56,586 bases of DNA from DATEEG01 sp035525055 (GCA_035525055.1 DATLEZ010000004.1:1-56586), one strand, 5' to 3'; shown: positions 25,847 through 35,140, counted from the stretch's first letter. Notes: generated by a model not told the origin, from the letters alone. Program-made: numbers and translations.

Positions 25847-26500
25847 ATGTCAATGGTGAAAGAGAGACTCAACGACGGTTTTGCCCGGGTGGCACAGGGC
25901 CTGGCCAGCGGTCGACGGATCGAACTACTGGACCTGCTGGCCCAGGGCGAGCGCCCGGTGGACGAGATCGCGGGGACCCTGGAGATGACCATCGCGAACT
26001 GCTCTCAGCACCTCCAGGTGCTCCGGCGGGCTGGGCTCGTTGCAGCCCGGCGTGACGGGAACCGCGTTTGGTATCGGCTTGCTTCGGAGTCGGTTGCCGA
26101 CTTGCTGAGGATGCTGCGCGACGTCGCGTTTGACCGATCAGCGGACGTGCGAGCCGCTACGGAGGCATACCTCGGTGGCCCAGTAGAGGAAGTCGGTCGC
26201 GATGAGTTGGTGGCCCGTCTAGAACGCGGCGACGTCGTGTTGGTCGATGTCCGACCTCACCGCGAGTTTGTCGCCGGTCACATCCCTGGCGCTCTATCGA
26301 TCCCCCTCGATGAGCTGGAGGCCCGACTAACAGAGTTGCCAACAGGACTCGACGTCGTCGCCTATTGCCGGGGCCGCTTCTGTGCCTTCGCCGAGCAAGG
26401 CGTCCGGATCATTGAGGGCGCCGGACGAACGGCATTCCGTCGGGAAGACGGTCTGCCGGAGTGGCGCCGGGCAGGCCATTCGGTGAGCGTTGCCTCGTGA
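25847..26500 (+). CDS. ArsR-family regulator fused to a rhodanese domain
   Basis: A 217-aa protein. Residues 12-90 form an ArsR winged helix: RRIELLDLLAQGERPVDEIA, then recognition helix MTIANCSQHLQVLRRAGLV and wing ARRDGNRVWYRLAS. Residues 115-210 are a rhodanese domain with VDVRPHREFVAGHIPGA and an active-site loop YCRGRFCAFA (Cys174, plus Cys179). Cys52 lies in the recognition helix. Such fusions control sulfur or persulfide detoxification genes; here the next gene is an MBL-rhodanese, so persulfide sensing is a reasonable inference. The stop overlaps the next start (GTGA). Confidence 0.9.
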   Translation: MSMVKERLNDGFARVAQGLASGRRIELLDLLAQGERPVDEIAGTLEMTIANCSQHLQVLRRAGLVAARRDGNRVWYRLASESVADLLRMLRDVAFDRSADVRAATEAYLGGPVEEVGRDELVARLERGDVVLVDVRPHREFVAGHIPGALSIPLDELEARLTELPTGLDVVAYCRGRFCAFAEQGVRIIEGAGRTAFRREDGLPEWRRAGHSVSVAS

Positions 26501-27846
26501 CGATCGAGGTTGTCTCGTTCGTAGATCCGGGTCTCGGCAATTCGTCTTACATGGTTGGCCTTCCCGACGAACGGGCCCTTGTCATCGACCCGAGGCGTGA
26601 ACGCTCTCCCTACCTCCACGAGGCCGAGCGAAGGGGGTGGGACATCGTTGCAAGCATCGAGACGCATCTGCACGCCGACTTCATTTCGGGGGGCCGTGAG
26701 CTCCAGGCCGTCGGCGCCGCCCTCTACGCGCCCGCAGGCTCCGAGCTTGCTTTCGATCATCGCGCCCTGGAACCGGGAGGGGAGGTGACTCTCGGAGGGC
26801 TGACCCTCACGGCAATGCCCTCGCCCGGTCACACCCCCGAGCACCTTTCTTACTTGCTGTCAGACGGCGCCCGGCCGTTGGCGTTGTTCTCGGGAGGCAG
26901 TCTCCTGGTCGGCGCCGTGGCACGCACCGATCTGATCTCTGCGGACAAAACCGAGGACTTGACCCGGCAGTTGTTTCGCTCGTTGCGGACCGGTCTCGCC
27001 CCGCTTCCGGATGACCTGGCCGTGTTCCCGACTCACGGAGCAGGGTCGTTTTGCACCGCTGGTGTCGGCGGAGAGCGGGTCACGACGCTCGGCCGCGAAC
27101 GCGCCACCAATCCCTATCTCCGCGTCGAGGAGGAGGACCAGTTCGTCGAGCTGCTCCTGGCGAACCTCGGCACCTACCCCGACTACTACCGCCATCTGCG
27201 CGAGCGAAATCGGAGCGGACCCCGCATCTATGGAGACACGCAACCCCGCCTGGAGTCCATTGCCTTGGACGAGTTCGAGCGACTTCGCCGGGACGGTGCG
27301 GTTGCGGTTGACACGCGGCCAGCAGGATCCTGGGCTGGAGGTCATCTGCCGGGCTCGTTGTCGATCCCCCTGCGTGATGAGTTCGCCCTCTGGCTCGGCT
27401 GGCTGGTCGACATCGAAGCCACCCTCATCTTCGTCACAGGAGGGGATCAGGATCGTCAAGGTCTCGTGCGGGCGTGTCTGGGCATCGGGTATGAGAACCT
27501 GGCCGGAGAGCTCACCGGAGGCATCCCGGCTTGGAGCGCTTCCGGGCATCCCCTCACGTCGACAGCCAGGGCACACATAGGAGTGCTCGATACTCAGATG
27601 ATCGATGTCCGACAGACGTCCGAGTGGGAGACGGGCCACATACCCGGCGTGATCCACGCCGAGCTCGGCAACCTCCGGGCCGCCAGTCTTCCGAATCGCA
27701 GTCTGGCGGTGCACTGTGGTCATGGCGACAGGGCCTCGACGGCAGCAAGTCTCCTCGAACGAGCCGGCCACACCGACGTGACAGTGATGATCGGAGGGCC
27801 TGAGGACTGGGCCAAAGCCACCGGCCGTCCGCTCGAAGTGGGATGA
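26497..27846 (+). CDS. MBL-fold persulfide dioxygenase-like protein with two rhodanese domains
   Basis: A 449-aa protein. The N-terminal metallo-beta-lactamase domain has THLHADFISGG (His57, His59, Asp61), SPGHTPEHLSY and FPTHGAG, matching the ETHE1/CstB/Blh group that oxidises glutathione- or CoA-persulfide. The first rhodanese domain (about residues 255-345) has VDTRPAGSWAGGHLPG but a FVTGGDQ loop without Cys, so it is probably inactive. The second (about 360-449) has IDVRQTSEWETGHIPG and an HCGHGDRA loop with Cys. GTG 26497 overlaps the ArsR-rhodanese stop, and the stop overlaps the MFS start, so three genes are coupled. Confidence 0.88.
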   Translation: MTIEVVSFVDPGLGNSSYMVGLPDERALVIDPRRERSPYLHEAERRGWDIVASIETHLHADFISGGRELQAVGAALYAPAGSELAFDHRALEPGGEVTLGGLTLTAMPSPGHTPEHLSYLLSDGARPLALFSGGSLLVGAVARTDLISADKTEDLTRQLFRSLRTGLAPLPDDLAVFPTHGAGSFCTAGVGGERVTTLGRERATNPYLRVEEEDQFVELLLANLGTYPDYYRHLRERNRSGPRIYGDTQPRLESIALDEFERLRRDGAVAVDTRPAGSWAGGHLPGSLSIPLRDEFALWLGWLVDIEATLIFVTGGDQDRQGLVRACLGIGYENLAGELTGGIPAWSASGHPLTSTARAHIGVLDTQMIDVRQTSEWETGHIPGVIHAELGNLRAASLPNRSLAVHCGHGDRASTAASLLERAGHTDVTVMIGGPEDWAKATGRPLEVG

Positions 27847-29099
27847 CGGACGCGGTTCGGGCTCCGATTCGTCTGGGACTGCGCAACAACCTCGCACAGT
27901 TCGGGTTGTTGGTGGCGATCAATGCCCTGGTCGGGGGGATGCTGGGTCAGGAAAGAACGGTCCTGCCGCTGCTTGCTCGCGACGAGTTCGGTGTCACCAC
28001 ATTTTCGGCCGTTCTCATGTTTGTGGTCGCATTCGGTGCCGCCAAAGCTCTCACCAACCTCGTCGCTGGAGTGCTTTCAGATCGATTCGGCCGCAAGCCC
28101 GTACTGGTCGCCGGTTGGTTGGTCGGCCTTCCGATACCTCTGATCCTGATATTCGCTCCAGGTTGGGGATGGGTCATTGCCGCCAATGTGCTGCTGGGGA
28201 TCAACCAGGGACTGACCTGGTCAACCACGGTGATCATGAAGATCGACCTGGTGGGACCACGGCAACGGGGGCTTGCCATGGGCCTCAACGAGGCGTCCGG
28301 CTACGTCGCCCTGGCCGCCACGGCCTGGGTCACAGGATGGCTTGCCGCTCGATACGGGCTTCGCCCGATCCCGTTCCTGGTGGGAGCGTCGTACGCCGCC
28401 ATCGGGCTCGGTTTGTCGATCTTCGTGGTCAGAGACACGCGACAACACGCCCAACTCGAGGCGAGCGCTCAACCGACCGACGCCTCAAGGACTACCAACG
28501 CGGTCGTCATGAAGACGAGCTTTCGCGAACCCGCTCTATCCGCCGCCTGTCAGGCCGGTCTGATCAACAACCTGAACGACGCCGTGGCCTGGGTCCTGTT
28601 TCCGCTGATGTGGGGTGCAGCCGGGATCGGCACCGCGGCCATCGGAACCCTCGCGGCGTTGTATCCCGCAGTGTGGGGCCTCGGCCAACTAGTCACCGGA
28701 GCTTGGTCGGATCGTGTTGGCCGCAAACCTCTGATCGTGGGCGGGATGCTCATCCAGGCCGTCGCCCTTGGTTGGATCGCCGCAGCCGACAGCACCCGGG
28801 CATGGGCCATCGGCGCGATCGCCCTGGGAGCCGGGACCGCCCTCGTCTACCCAACCCTCCTTGCTGTCATTTCGGACGTCGCCCACCCGTCATGGCGAGC
28901 GACCGCCGTGGGCACCTACCGATTCTGGCGAGACGCCGGCTTTGCGATTGGGGGCATCGCAGTCGGTCTGATCGCCGACAGGGGCGGCCTCGAGCCTGCC
29001 ATCTGGGCGACCGCCGCGGTCACAGCAATCTCTGGACTGGTGGTTTGGGTGCGGATGTACGAGACCCTCCCGGCTTCAAGTGCGACAAGCTTCCGGTAG
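27843..29099 (+). CDS. MFS transporter
   Basis: A 418-aa major facilitator with about 12 hydrophobic segments. The loop 2-3 motif is GVLSDRFGRKPVLVAGW, and a second copy GAWSDRVGRKPLIVGG follows the central loop. The substrate cannot be read from sequence. The ATGA overlap with the MBL-rhodanese gene suggests export or uptake of a sulfur compound or metal-thiol conjugate. The start shares bases with the upstream stop. Confidence 0.88.
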   Translation: MTDAVRAPIRLGLRNNLAQFGLLVAINALVGGMLGQERTVLPLLARDEFGVTTFSAVLMFVVAFGAAKALTNLVAGVLSDRFGRKPVLVAGWLVGLPIPLILIFAPGWGWVIAANVLLGINQGLTWSTTVIMKIDLVGPRQRGLAMGLNEASGYVALAATAWVTGWLAARYGLRPIPFLVGASYAAIGLGLSIFVVRDTRQHAQLEASAQPTDASRTTNAVVMKTSFREPALSAACQAGLINNLNDAVAWVLFPLMWGAAGIGTAAIGTLAALYPAVWGLGQLVTGAWSDRVGRKPLIVGGMLIQAVALGWIAAADSTRAWAIGAIALGAGTALVYPTLLAVISDVAHPSWRATAVGTYRFWRDAGFAIGGIAVGLIADRGGLEPAIWATAAVTAISGLVVWVRMYETLPASSATSFR

Positions 29100-29212
29100 G
29101 TTCGTCCCGGCATAAACGGGCACGAATCGCACTCGGCTCATTCGCCTTCCAACGGTCTTGGCGCGCACGATCACAGGCGGTCCATGACAAGCACGCAGGT
29201 CACAGCGTCGCC

Positions 29213-31138
29213 ATGTTCAGGGATCGCTTTTGGATTTCGCTGTTGTTAACGATTCCGGTCATCGCGTATAGCGACATGATCCAGATGTGGCTCGGGCTGA
29301 CGCTTCCGAGTTTTGCCGGATCTGAGCTCATCCCTCCGATCTTGGGAACTGCGATCTTCATCTATGGCGGGCAGCCTTTCCTGAAGGGTGCCAGCCAGGA
29401 GGTCCGAGACCGTCAGCCCGGCATGATGTTGCTGATCGGGATGGCCATCACCGTGGCCTTCGGCGGCCACCACCTTTGGCTGGCTGGACCTCGACTTCTG
29501 GTGGGAACTCGCCTCCCTCACCACGATCATGCTCCTCGGCCATTGGCTCGAGATGAAGACGATAGGCCAAGCCCCGGGGGCTCTGACCGCCCTGGCCGAA
29601 CTGCTCCCTGACACCGCCGAACGTCTCAATGCAGAGGGGGTGGAGACGGTCGCGATCGATCAACTGCGCGTGGGAGACACAGTGCTGGTTCGTCCTGGCG
29701 GTCGAATCCCGGCCGATGGCTCAATCGTCGAGGGCTCAGCCAAGATCGACGAGTCGATGATCACGGGAGAATCGAAACCAGTCGCCAAAGGCCTCGACTC
29801 CCGGGTTGCAGCTGGTGCGGTCTCCACCGACTCGGCGATCAGGGTGCGGATCGAGGCGGTAGGAGACGAGACAGCCTTGGCCGGCATTCGGCGGTTGATC
29901 GACCAGGCTCAGCAGTCGCAGTCACGGCGCAGGTGCTGGCCGATCGGGCAGCAGCCGTTCTGTTCTATGTCGCCGTCGTGGCGGCGATCATTGCGGTCAT
30001 CGGCTGGCTGATCGCTGGCCAACCCGACCAGGCGATCGAACGCACGGTTTCGGTATTGGTGGTGGCGTGTCCCCACGCTCTCGGTCTTGCGATTCCCCTC
30101 TTGATCTCGATCACGACCGGCATGGCTGCCCAAAATGGCATCCTGGTGAAAGACCGACTTGCGTTGGAACGGATGCGCCTGGTCGATGTTGTGATCTTTG
30201 ACAAGACCGGCACCCTGACCAAGGGCGCCCACCGTGTGACCGGGGTGCTCGGAACCGACGGGAACGATGACCGGATCTTGGCGATTGCGGCGGCAGCCGA
30301 GACCGATTCCGAACATCCACTCGCCCGGGCGATCGTGACGGCGGCTCGAAGTCGCGGCGAGGTGCCGCAGGCGTTGGGTTTCAAGTCGATGAGCGGTCGC
30401 GGGGTGGAAGCGGAGGTTGGCGGCCAGACTGTCGCGGTCGGCGGTCCCAATCTCCTGCGAGACCGTGGCCTTGAAATTCCGGACGCCTTCCAGAACGACC
30501 TCGACGTATGGCGAAGTCGGGGAGCCGCCGTGCTGTTCGTCGCGGTCGACGGTGAAGTCGTCGGAGTCCTCGCACTCGAGGACGAGATCAGGCCCGAGTC
30601 GAGGGAGGCCGTCAGCCAGCTTCACACGCTCGGCGTCAAAGTGGCGATGATCACCGGCGATGCTCGCCAGGTTGCCGAGGCGGTGGCCAATGACCTCGGG
30701 ATCGACGAGGTTCTCGCAGAGGTCTTGCCCGAAGACAAGCATTCCCGGGTCGCCGAGTTCCGGCAGCGAGGCGCACGGGTCGCAATGGTGGGCGACGGGG
30801 TCAATGACGCCCCCGCCCTGGCTCAGGCCGATGTTGGGATTGCGATCGGAGCCGGTACCGACGTTGCCATCGAGTCGGCCGGGATAGTCCTCGCCTCAAA
30901 TGACCCGAGGGGAGTCGTCGCCATCCGCAAGATCTCTGCGGCGGGATATCGCAAGATGATTCAAAACCTCGTCTGGGCAGCCGGGTACAACGTCGTTGCT
31001 ATCCCCCTGGCTGCCGGAGCTCTGTCTGGCGTGGGAGTCGTCTTGCCTCCTGCCGCCGCGGCCGCACTGATGAGCGCCTCGACTGTGGTGGTAGCACTGA
31101 GTGCCCAGTTGATCAGGAGGGTTGACCTAGGTTCCTGA
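29213..31138 (+). pseudogene. copB: CopB-like P1B-type ATPase with two frameshifts
   Basis: Three reading-frame segments together encode a heavy-metal P-type ATPase. Segment 1 (29213 to about 29465) is MFRDRFWISLLLTIPVI, preceded in frame by HDKHAGHS, typical of CopB. Segment 2 (about 29465-29925) contains WWELASLTTIMLLGHWLEMK and the actuator MITGESKP. Segment 3 (about 29927-31138) has ACPHALG (the P1B-3 metal-site CPH), phosphorylation DKTGTLTKG, the nucleotide-site SEHPLARAI, and MVGDGVNDAPAL. The second shift fits a one-base loss near 29925. No N-terminal HMA domain. Genuine decay or assembly error cannot be told apart; all catalytic motifs are otherwise intact. Confidence 0.85.
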
Positions 31139-31153
31139 AGAGCGGCGGTTTGG

Positions 31154-31179
31154 CTGTCCCCCTGCTTGCGGGGGGACAG
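31154..31179. terminator. Palindromic hairpin after the P-type ATPase
   Basis: ctgtccccc (31154-31162) pairs perfectly with gggggacag (31171-31179) around an 8-nt loop. The same ctgtcccc arm is used again at 31223, so this is also a repeat unit. Confidence 0.6.
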
Positions 31180-31222
31180 GAGTCGGGTGAGAGGTGGATT
31201 AGGTCATAGTCCCAGATGATTG

Positions 31223-31291
31223 CTGTCCCCCTGCTTTTGGGGGGACCGATCGCCGCTGTGGGCGATCGGTCCCCCGCAAGCGGGAGGACAG
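31223..31291. repeat. Large two-tier palindrome between convergent genes
   Basis: Outer arms ctgtccccctgctt (31223-31236) and aagcgggaggacag (31278-31291) pair with one mismatch or wobble. The inner arms at 31240-31254 (begins gggggaccgatc) and 31261-31275 (ends gatcggtccccc) pair perfectly over 15 bp around gctgtg. It lies between the ATPase and sucD, which converge, and would act as a terminator on both strands. It shares sequence with the 31154 hairpin and the gcgatcggt core at 21377, pointing to a dispersed REP-like family. Confidence 0.65.
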
Positions 31292-31340
31292 GGATCAAAA
31301 CCCAAACGTCCCCAAGCGAGGGTTCTTCTGCCGCCTGGTC

Positions 31341-32264
31341 TTAGCCGAGCGCTTGCACCATTGCTGCGCCCATGTCGGTGGGGGTGGGGGCGATCACGAT
31401 TCCGGCGTCAGAGAGGGCGGCGATTTTGGCTTCGGCGGTTCCTTTACCACCGGAGATGATTGCCCCGGCGTGGCCCATCCGCCGGCCGGGCGGGGCGGTC
31501 GTCCCGGCGATGAAGCCAGCCACCGGCTTTGCCATGTGTTTGGCCACGAAGGCGGCGGCATCTTCCTCGGCGGTGCCGCCGATCTCGCCAATCATGATGA
31601 CGCCTTCGGTGGAGGGGTCGTCGTTGAACAACCGGAGGACGTCGACGAAGTTGGTGCCGTTGACCGGGTCGCCACCGATGCCCACCGCAGTCGTCTGGCC
31701 AAGGCCGAGGCGGGTCAACTGATAGACAGCTTCATAGGTCAAAGTCCCCGACCGTGAGATGACCCCGATCCGGCCCGGTTGATGAATGTAGCCCGGCATG
31801 ATTCCGATCCTGCACTCCTTCGGAGTTATGACGCCCGGGCAGTTGGGCCCAACCAGACGCACCGGCTTGCCCTCGAGGTAACGCTTGGCCCGGATCATGT
31901 CGGCGATCGGAACACCCTCGGTGATGGCGACGATCAACGGCATCCCGGCGGAGGTGGCCTCCATGATGGCGTCGGCCGCCCCGGCCGGAGGAACGAACAC
32001 GACAGAGGCATTAGCTCCGGTCTCGGCCATTGCCTCCTCCACCGTCCTGAATATGGGTAGGTCTACCCGATAGCGATCGGGTCGATCCGGGCCACCCGTC
32101 TCGTCGATGTCGCCCTCGAACACTTCGGTCTCCCCTGCCCGGCTGGGATGGACCGCGGCGACTATCTGAGTCCCGTAGGCGATCGAACGATCGGCGTGGA
32201 AGCGACCGGTCTTGCCGAGTCCCTGAACCAGCAAACGCGTTTCCGCTCCGACGAGAATGCTCAT
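31341..32264 (-). CDS. sucD: Succinyl-CoA synthetase alpha subunit
   Basis: A 307-aa CoA-binding subunit of the ADP/GDP-forming enzyme that makes succinate from succinyl-CoA with substrate-level phosphorylation. CoA-binding fold near the N-terminus (LLVQGLGKTGRFHADRSIAYG), LVGPNCPGVITP, and the phosphorylated histidine in RMGHAGAIISGGKGTAEAK. Normal length. Last gene of the mutase subunit-sucC-sucD operon; 46 bp, mostly heptads, separate it from sucC. Confidence 0.97.
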   Translation of the reverse strand: MSILVGAETRLLVQGLGKTGRFHADRSIAYGTQIVAAVHPSRAGETEVFEGDIDETGGPDRPDRYRVDLPIFRTVEEAMAETGANASVVFVPPAGAADAIMEATSAGMPLIVAITEGVPIADMIRAKRYLEGKPVRLVGPNCPGVITPKECRIGIMPGYIHQPGRIGVISRSGTLTYEAVYQLTRLGLGQTTAVGIGGDPVNGTNFVDVLRLFNDDPSTEGVIMIGEIGGTAEEDAAAFVAKHMAKPVAGFIAGTTAPPGRRMGHAGAIISGGKGTAEAKIAALSDAGIVIAPTPTDMGAAMVQALG

Positions 32265-32273
32265 CGGACGCCA

Positions 32274-32308
32274 GACGGAAGTCGGAAGACGAAAGACGGA
32301 GGACGAGC
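32274..32308. repeat. Heptad tandem repeat between sucC and sucD
   Basis: Five near-identical 7-mers: gacggaa 32274-32280, gtcggaa 32281-32287, gacgaaa 32288-32294, gacggag 32295-32301, gacgagc 32302-32308. Same unit type as the sdhA-sdhB spacer. It fills the intercistronic gap and stops 2 bp before the sucC stop codon. No inverted arm. Confidence 0.8.
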
Positions 32309-32310
32309 AA

Positions 32311-33534
32311 TCATTTGGCTAGTTCCACGATCTTCTGGGCCCCGTCCTTCATGTCGGCGGCGGTCGCCAGATTGAGCCCGGATTCGTCAAGCATTTGCCG
32401 GCCGAGTTCGACATTGGTTCCTTCCAGACGAACCACCATCGGCACTTCGAGCCCGACCTGCTGGACGCCGGCAATGATCCCTTCGGCGACGGTGTCGCAT
32501 CTCATGATCCCGCCAAAGATGTTGACGAAGATCCCTTTGACATTGGGATCGGCGCCGATAATCCGAATCGCGGCCGCTACCTGCTCGGCATTGGCGCCTC
32601 CGCCGACATCAAGGAAGTTGGCGGGCTCTCCACCGAAATACTTGATGATGTCCATCGTCGCCATCGCCAGGCCCGCACCGTTCACCATGCACCCGATGCT
32701 TCCGTCGAGCTTGATGTACGACAGCCCGGCCTTCTTGGCTTCGAGTTCGGACGAGTCCTCTTCCGTCTCGTCCCGCATGGCCTCCAGGTCGGGATGCCGG
32801 AACAAGGAGTTGTCGTCGAAGGCCATCTTTCCGTCGAGGGCCATGACGCTCCCCGCCTTGGTCAGGACCAATGGGTTGATTTCGATCAGGTCGGCATCGA
32901 GATCGAGCGTCAGTCTAGAAAGGGTGGTGACGAACCTGACAAAGTTGGCGTGTGGCTCGCCTTCGAGACCGAGCCCCCAGCCAAGCCGGTTGGCCTGGAA
33001 CGTCGCCAATCCAATGGCCGGATCGATTGTCTCGCGCATGATCCGCTCGGGAGTCTCTTTGGCGACCTTCTCGATGTCCATGCCGCCTTCGGTCGAAGCC
33101 ATCACGACATCGCGCGATTCGGCCCGGTCGAGCAAGACCGCAAGATAGAGCTCGCGTTCGATGTCGATGCCCTGCTCGATGTAGAGACGGCTTACCTTCT
33201 TGCCGGCTGGACCGGTCTGAATGGTCACCAGGGTCGAGCCCAGCATCTTCCCGGCGAGTTCCCGGACCGCGGCTTCGGCGGCAGCAAACCCGCCCTTGAT
33301 CCCGGCAGTGACGACATCGACTCCACGGAGATCGGGGAACTCCATGAAAGTTCCCTTGCCTCGTCCACCGGCATGGATCTGCGACTTGACGACTACAACC
33401 GGATTGCCGGACTTCTCGATGAGGGGGCCGACCGCGGCCACCGCCTCCTCGACGGTGGTGGCCACCTGTCCGAGCGGAACCGGTATGCCGCGGGCTCCCA
33501 TCAGTTGTTTGGCCTGGTATTCGTGGATCTTCAT
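32311..33534 (-). CDS. sucC: Succinyl-CoA synthetase beta subunit
   Basis: A 407-aa ATP-grasp subunit. The start MKIHEYQAKQLMGARGIPVP is the family N-terminus, which fixes ATG 33534 over longer readings. Motifs: VVKSQIHAGGRGKG (nucleotide binding), DLIEINPLVLT, LDGSIGCMVNGAGLAMATMD, FLDVGGGAN and GIFVNIFGGIMRCD. It works with SucD in the TCA cycle. The MCM-type subunit encoded 16 bp upstream supplies succinyl-CoA in propionate catabolism, which makes the operon metabolically coherent. Confidence 0.97.
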   Translation of the reverse strand: MKIHEYQAKQLMGARGIPVPLGQVATTVEEAVAAVGPLIEKSGNPVVVVKSQIHAGGRGKGTFMEFPDLRGVDVVTAGIKGGFAAAEAAVRELAGKMLGSTLVTIQTGPAGKKVSRLYIEQGIDIERELYLAVLLDRAESRDVVMASTEGGMDIEKVAKETPERIMRETIDPAIGLATFQANRLGWGLGLEGEPHANFVRFVTTLSRLTLDLDADLIEINPLVLTKAGSVMALDGKMAFDDNSLFRHPDLEAMRDETEEDSSELEAKKAGLSYIKLDGSIGCMVNGAGLAMATMDIIKYFGGEPANFLDVGGGANAEQVAAAIRIIGADPNVKGIFVNIFGGIMRCDTVAEGIIAGVQQVGLEVPMVVRLEGTNVELGRQMLDESGLNLATAADMKDGAQKIVELAK

Positions 33535-33550
33535 GTGGAACGAAGTGAAC

Positions 33551-33943
33551 TCACGGGGGCGGGACGTTAGCCGCGACCCAATCTGCGATTTCCGTGAGGG
33601 TGGTGCCCGGCCCGAAGACAGCCGCCAGACCGGCAAGCTCGAGAGTCGCAACATCGCCTTCGGGAATAATTCCCCCACCAAACACGACTACGTCATCGGC
33701 GCCGGCCGCTCGCAACAACCTGACCACCCTGGGAAACAGGGTGAGGTGAGCTCCCGAAAGGGAGGAGAGCCCGACCGCAGCCACATCTTCGTCGATCGCC
33801 GTTGCCACGATCTGCTCGGGGGTCTGGTGCAAACCCGAGTAAATAACTTCGTTGCCGGCATCCCGCAGCGCTCGGGCGATCACTTTTGCTCCCCGATCGT
33901 GGCCGTCGAGCCCGGGTTTGGCGATCAGAATGCGGCGCGGCAC
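33551..33943 (-). CDS. Methylmalonyl-CoA mutase-type B12-binding domain protein
   Basis: A 130-aa stand-alone cobalamin-binding domain with the base-off signature DGHDRG (D-x-H-x-x-G) in AKPGLDGHDRGAKVIARAL, GLSSLSGAH and VVFGGGIIPEGD. This corresponds to the C-terminal domain of MutB or the small subunit of ICM-type mutases (IcmB/HcmB). The catalytic TIM-barrel subunit is not in the window, so the partner (methylmalonyl-, isobutyryl- or ethylmalonyl-CoA mutase) is unknown. GTG start at 33943. Probably cotranscribed with sucCD. Confidence 0.88.
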   Translation of the reverse strand: MPRRILIAKPGLDGHDRGAKVIARALRDAGNEVIYSGLHQTPEQIVATAIDEDVAAVGLSSLSGAHLTLFPRVVRLLRAAGADDVVVFGGGIIPEGDVATLELAGLAAVFGPGTTLTEIADWVAANVPPP

Positions 33944-34025
33944 GACGATCCGAGGTTACCGCCCTTAGGACAAACCAGACGCTGAGCTAATTTGGTCATG
34001 AGAAGAATCGTTAGGAGCCCCCGAA

Positions 34026-35138
34026 ATGCTCAATTCCCGCCTTCACGGCCTCCCGGCGGCCGGTCAAAGTGTCTGGTCCGACCAGATCAGCCGGTCGATG
34101 ATCGACTCGGGCGAACTCGAGCGCCGGATCACCGAAGACGCTATCAGCGGGGTCACCTCCAACCCGACGATCTTTGCCGGCGCCATCACCAAGGGCGCCG
34201 ACTACGACCGTCCGCTGCGGGAGTTGGCCAAGGCGGGTCACGACTCGACCGAAGTCCTGGCCAGCCTGGTCAGCGCCGACATCGCCGACGCCTGCGACAT
34301 TCTCCGTTCGGTGTGGGAGTGGAGCGATGGCGGCGATGGGTTCGTCTCCGTCGAGGTGAGCCCGGGGCTGGCGGCGGATGCGGAGGCGACGATCGCTGAG
34401 GCCCGCCAGTGGGTGAAGAGGATCGATCGGGCCAACCTTTTGGTGAAGGTCCCCGCCACCCGAGCGGGCGTCGAAGCGATAAGACGTCTCACCTCCGAGG
34501 GGGTATCGGTCAACGTCACTCTGATCTTCTCGCTTGAGCGTTATGCCGAGGTGATCGAGGCTTATCAGACCGGTCTGGCCGAGTTTGCGACTTCGGGCGG
34601 AAAACTGAAGACGGTCAATTCGGTTGCGTCCTTCTTTGTCTCCCGGGTCGACACCGAGGTAGATCCACGGCTCGAAAAGATCGGCTCCCGCGAGGCATTG
34701 GCTCTAAGAGGCAAGGCAGCTATAGCGAACGCCCGGGCCGCGTATGGACTCTTCCTCGACCACTTCCGTTCCGAGGAGTGGCTGGAGCTGGGTAGGGCCG
34801 GAGGTCGGGTGCAACGCCCGCTATGGGCGTCGACCTCTACCAAGAACCCCGCCTATGACGACACCATGTACGTCACCGAACTGGTGGCACCGCACACCGT
34901 CAACACCATGCCCCTCGAAACTGTCGATGGCTATCAAGATCATGGCCTCCCGCTACCACAGCCCTTCGGTCCGTCGGAGATCACTGAGGCCCACCGCGTC
35001 CTCGATGAACTCGAGGAGGTCGGCATCGACATGGAAGATGTGACACGGCTACTCGAAGAGCAAGGCGTCGAGAAGTTCTCCAAATCATGGGACGACCTAC
35101 TAACCGACGTGGAAACTAAGAGGGCGGCAGTCGCGTAG
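34026..35138 (+). CDS. tal: Transaldolase
   Basis: A 370-aa transaldolase of the pentose phosphate pathway, moving dihydroxyacetone between sugar phosphates. Motifs: VWSDQISRSMID, GVTSNPTIFAGAI with the catalytic Asp nearby, the Schiff-base Lys in ANLLVKVPAT, NVTLIFSLERYAEV, and RPLWASTSTKNPAYDD. The length matches the actinobacterial TalB type that is sometimes fused to glucose-6-phosphate isomerase; here no fusion is present. Start ATG 34026 has taggag 8 nt upstream. Confidence 0.96.
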   Translation: MLNSRLHGLPAAGQSVWSDQISRSMIDSGELERRITEDAISGVTSNPTIFAGAITKGADYDRPLRELAKAGHDSTEVLASLVSADIADACDILRSVWEWSDGGDGFVSVEVSPGLAADAEATIAEARQWVKRIDRANLLVKVPATRAGVEAIRRLTSEGVSVNVTLIFSLERYAEVIEAYQTGLAEFATSGGKLKTVNSVASFFVSRVDTEVDPRLEKIGSREALALRGKAAIANARAAYGLFLDHFRSEEWLELGRAGGRVQRPLWASTSTKNPAYDDTMYVTELVAPHTVNTMPLETVDGYQDHGLPLPQPFGPSEITEAHRVLDELEEVGIDMEDVTRLLEEQGVEKFSKSWDDLLTDVETKRAAVA

Positions 35139-35140
35139 GC

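Noticed and set aside
29455..29935. Programmed ribosomal frameshifting in the P-type ATPase
   Set aside because: No slippery heptamer followed by a stem-loop or SD-like stimulator was seen at either shift; decay or sequence error is simpler.
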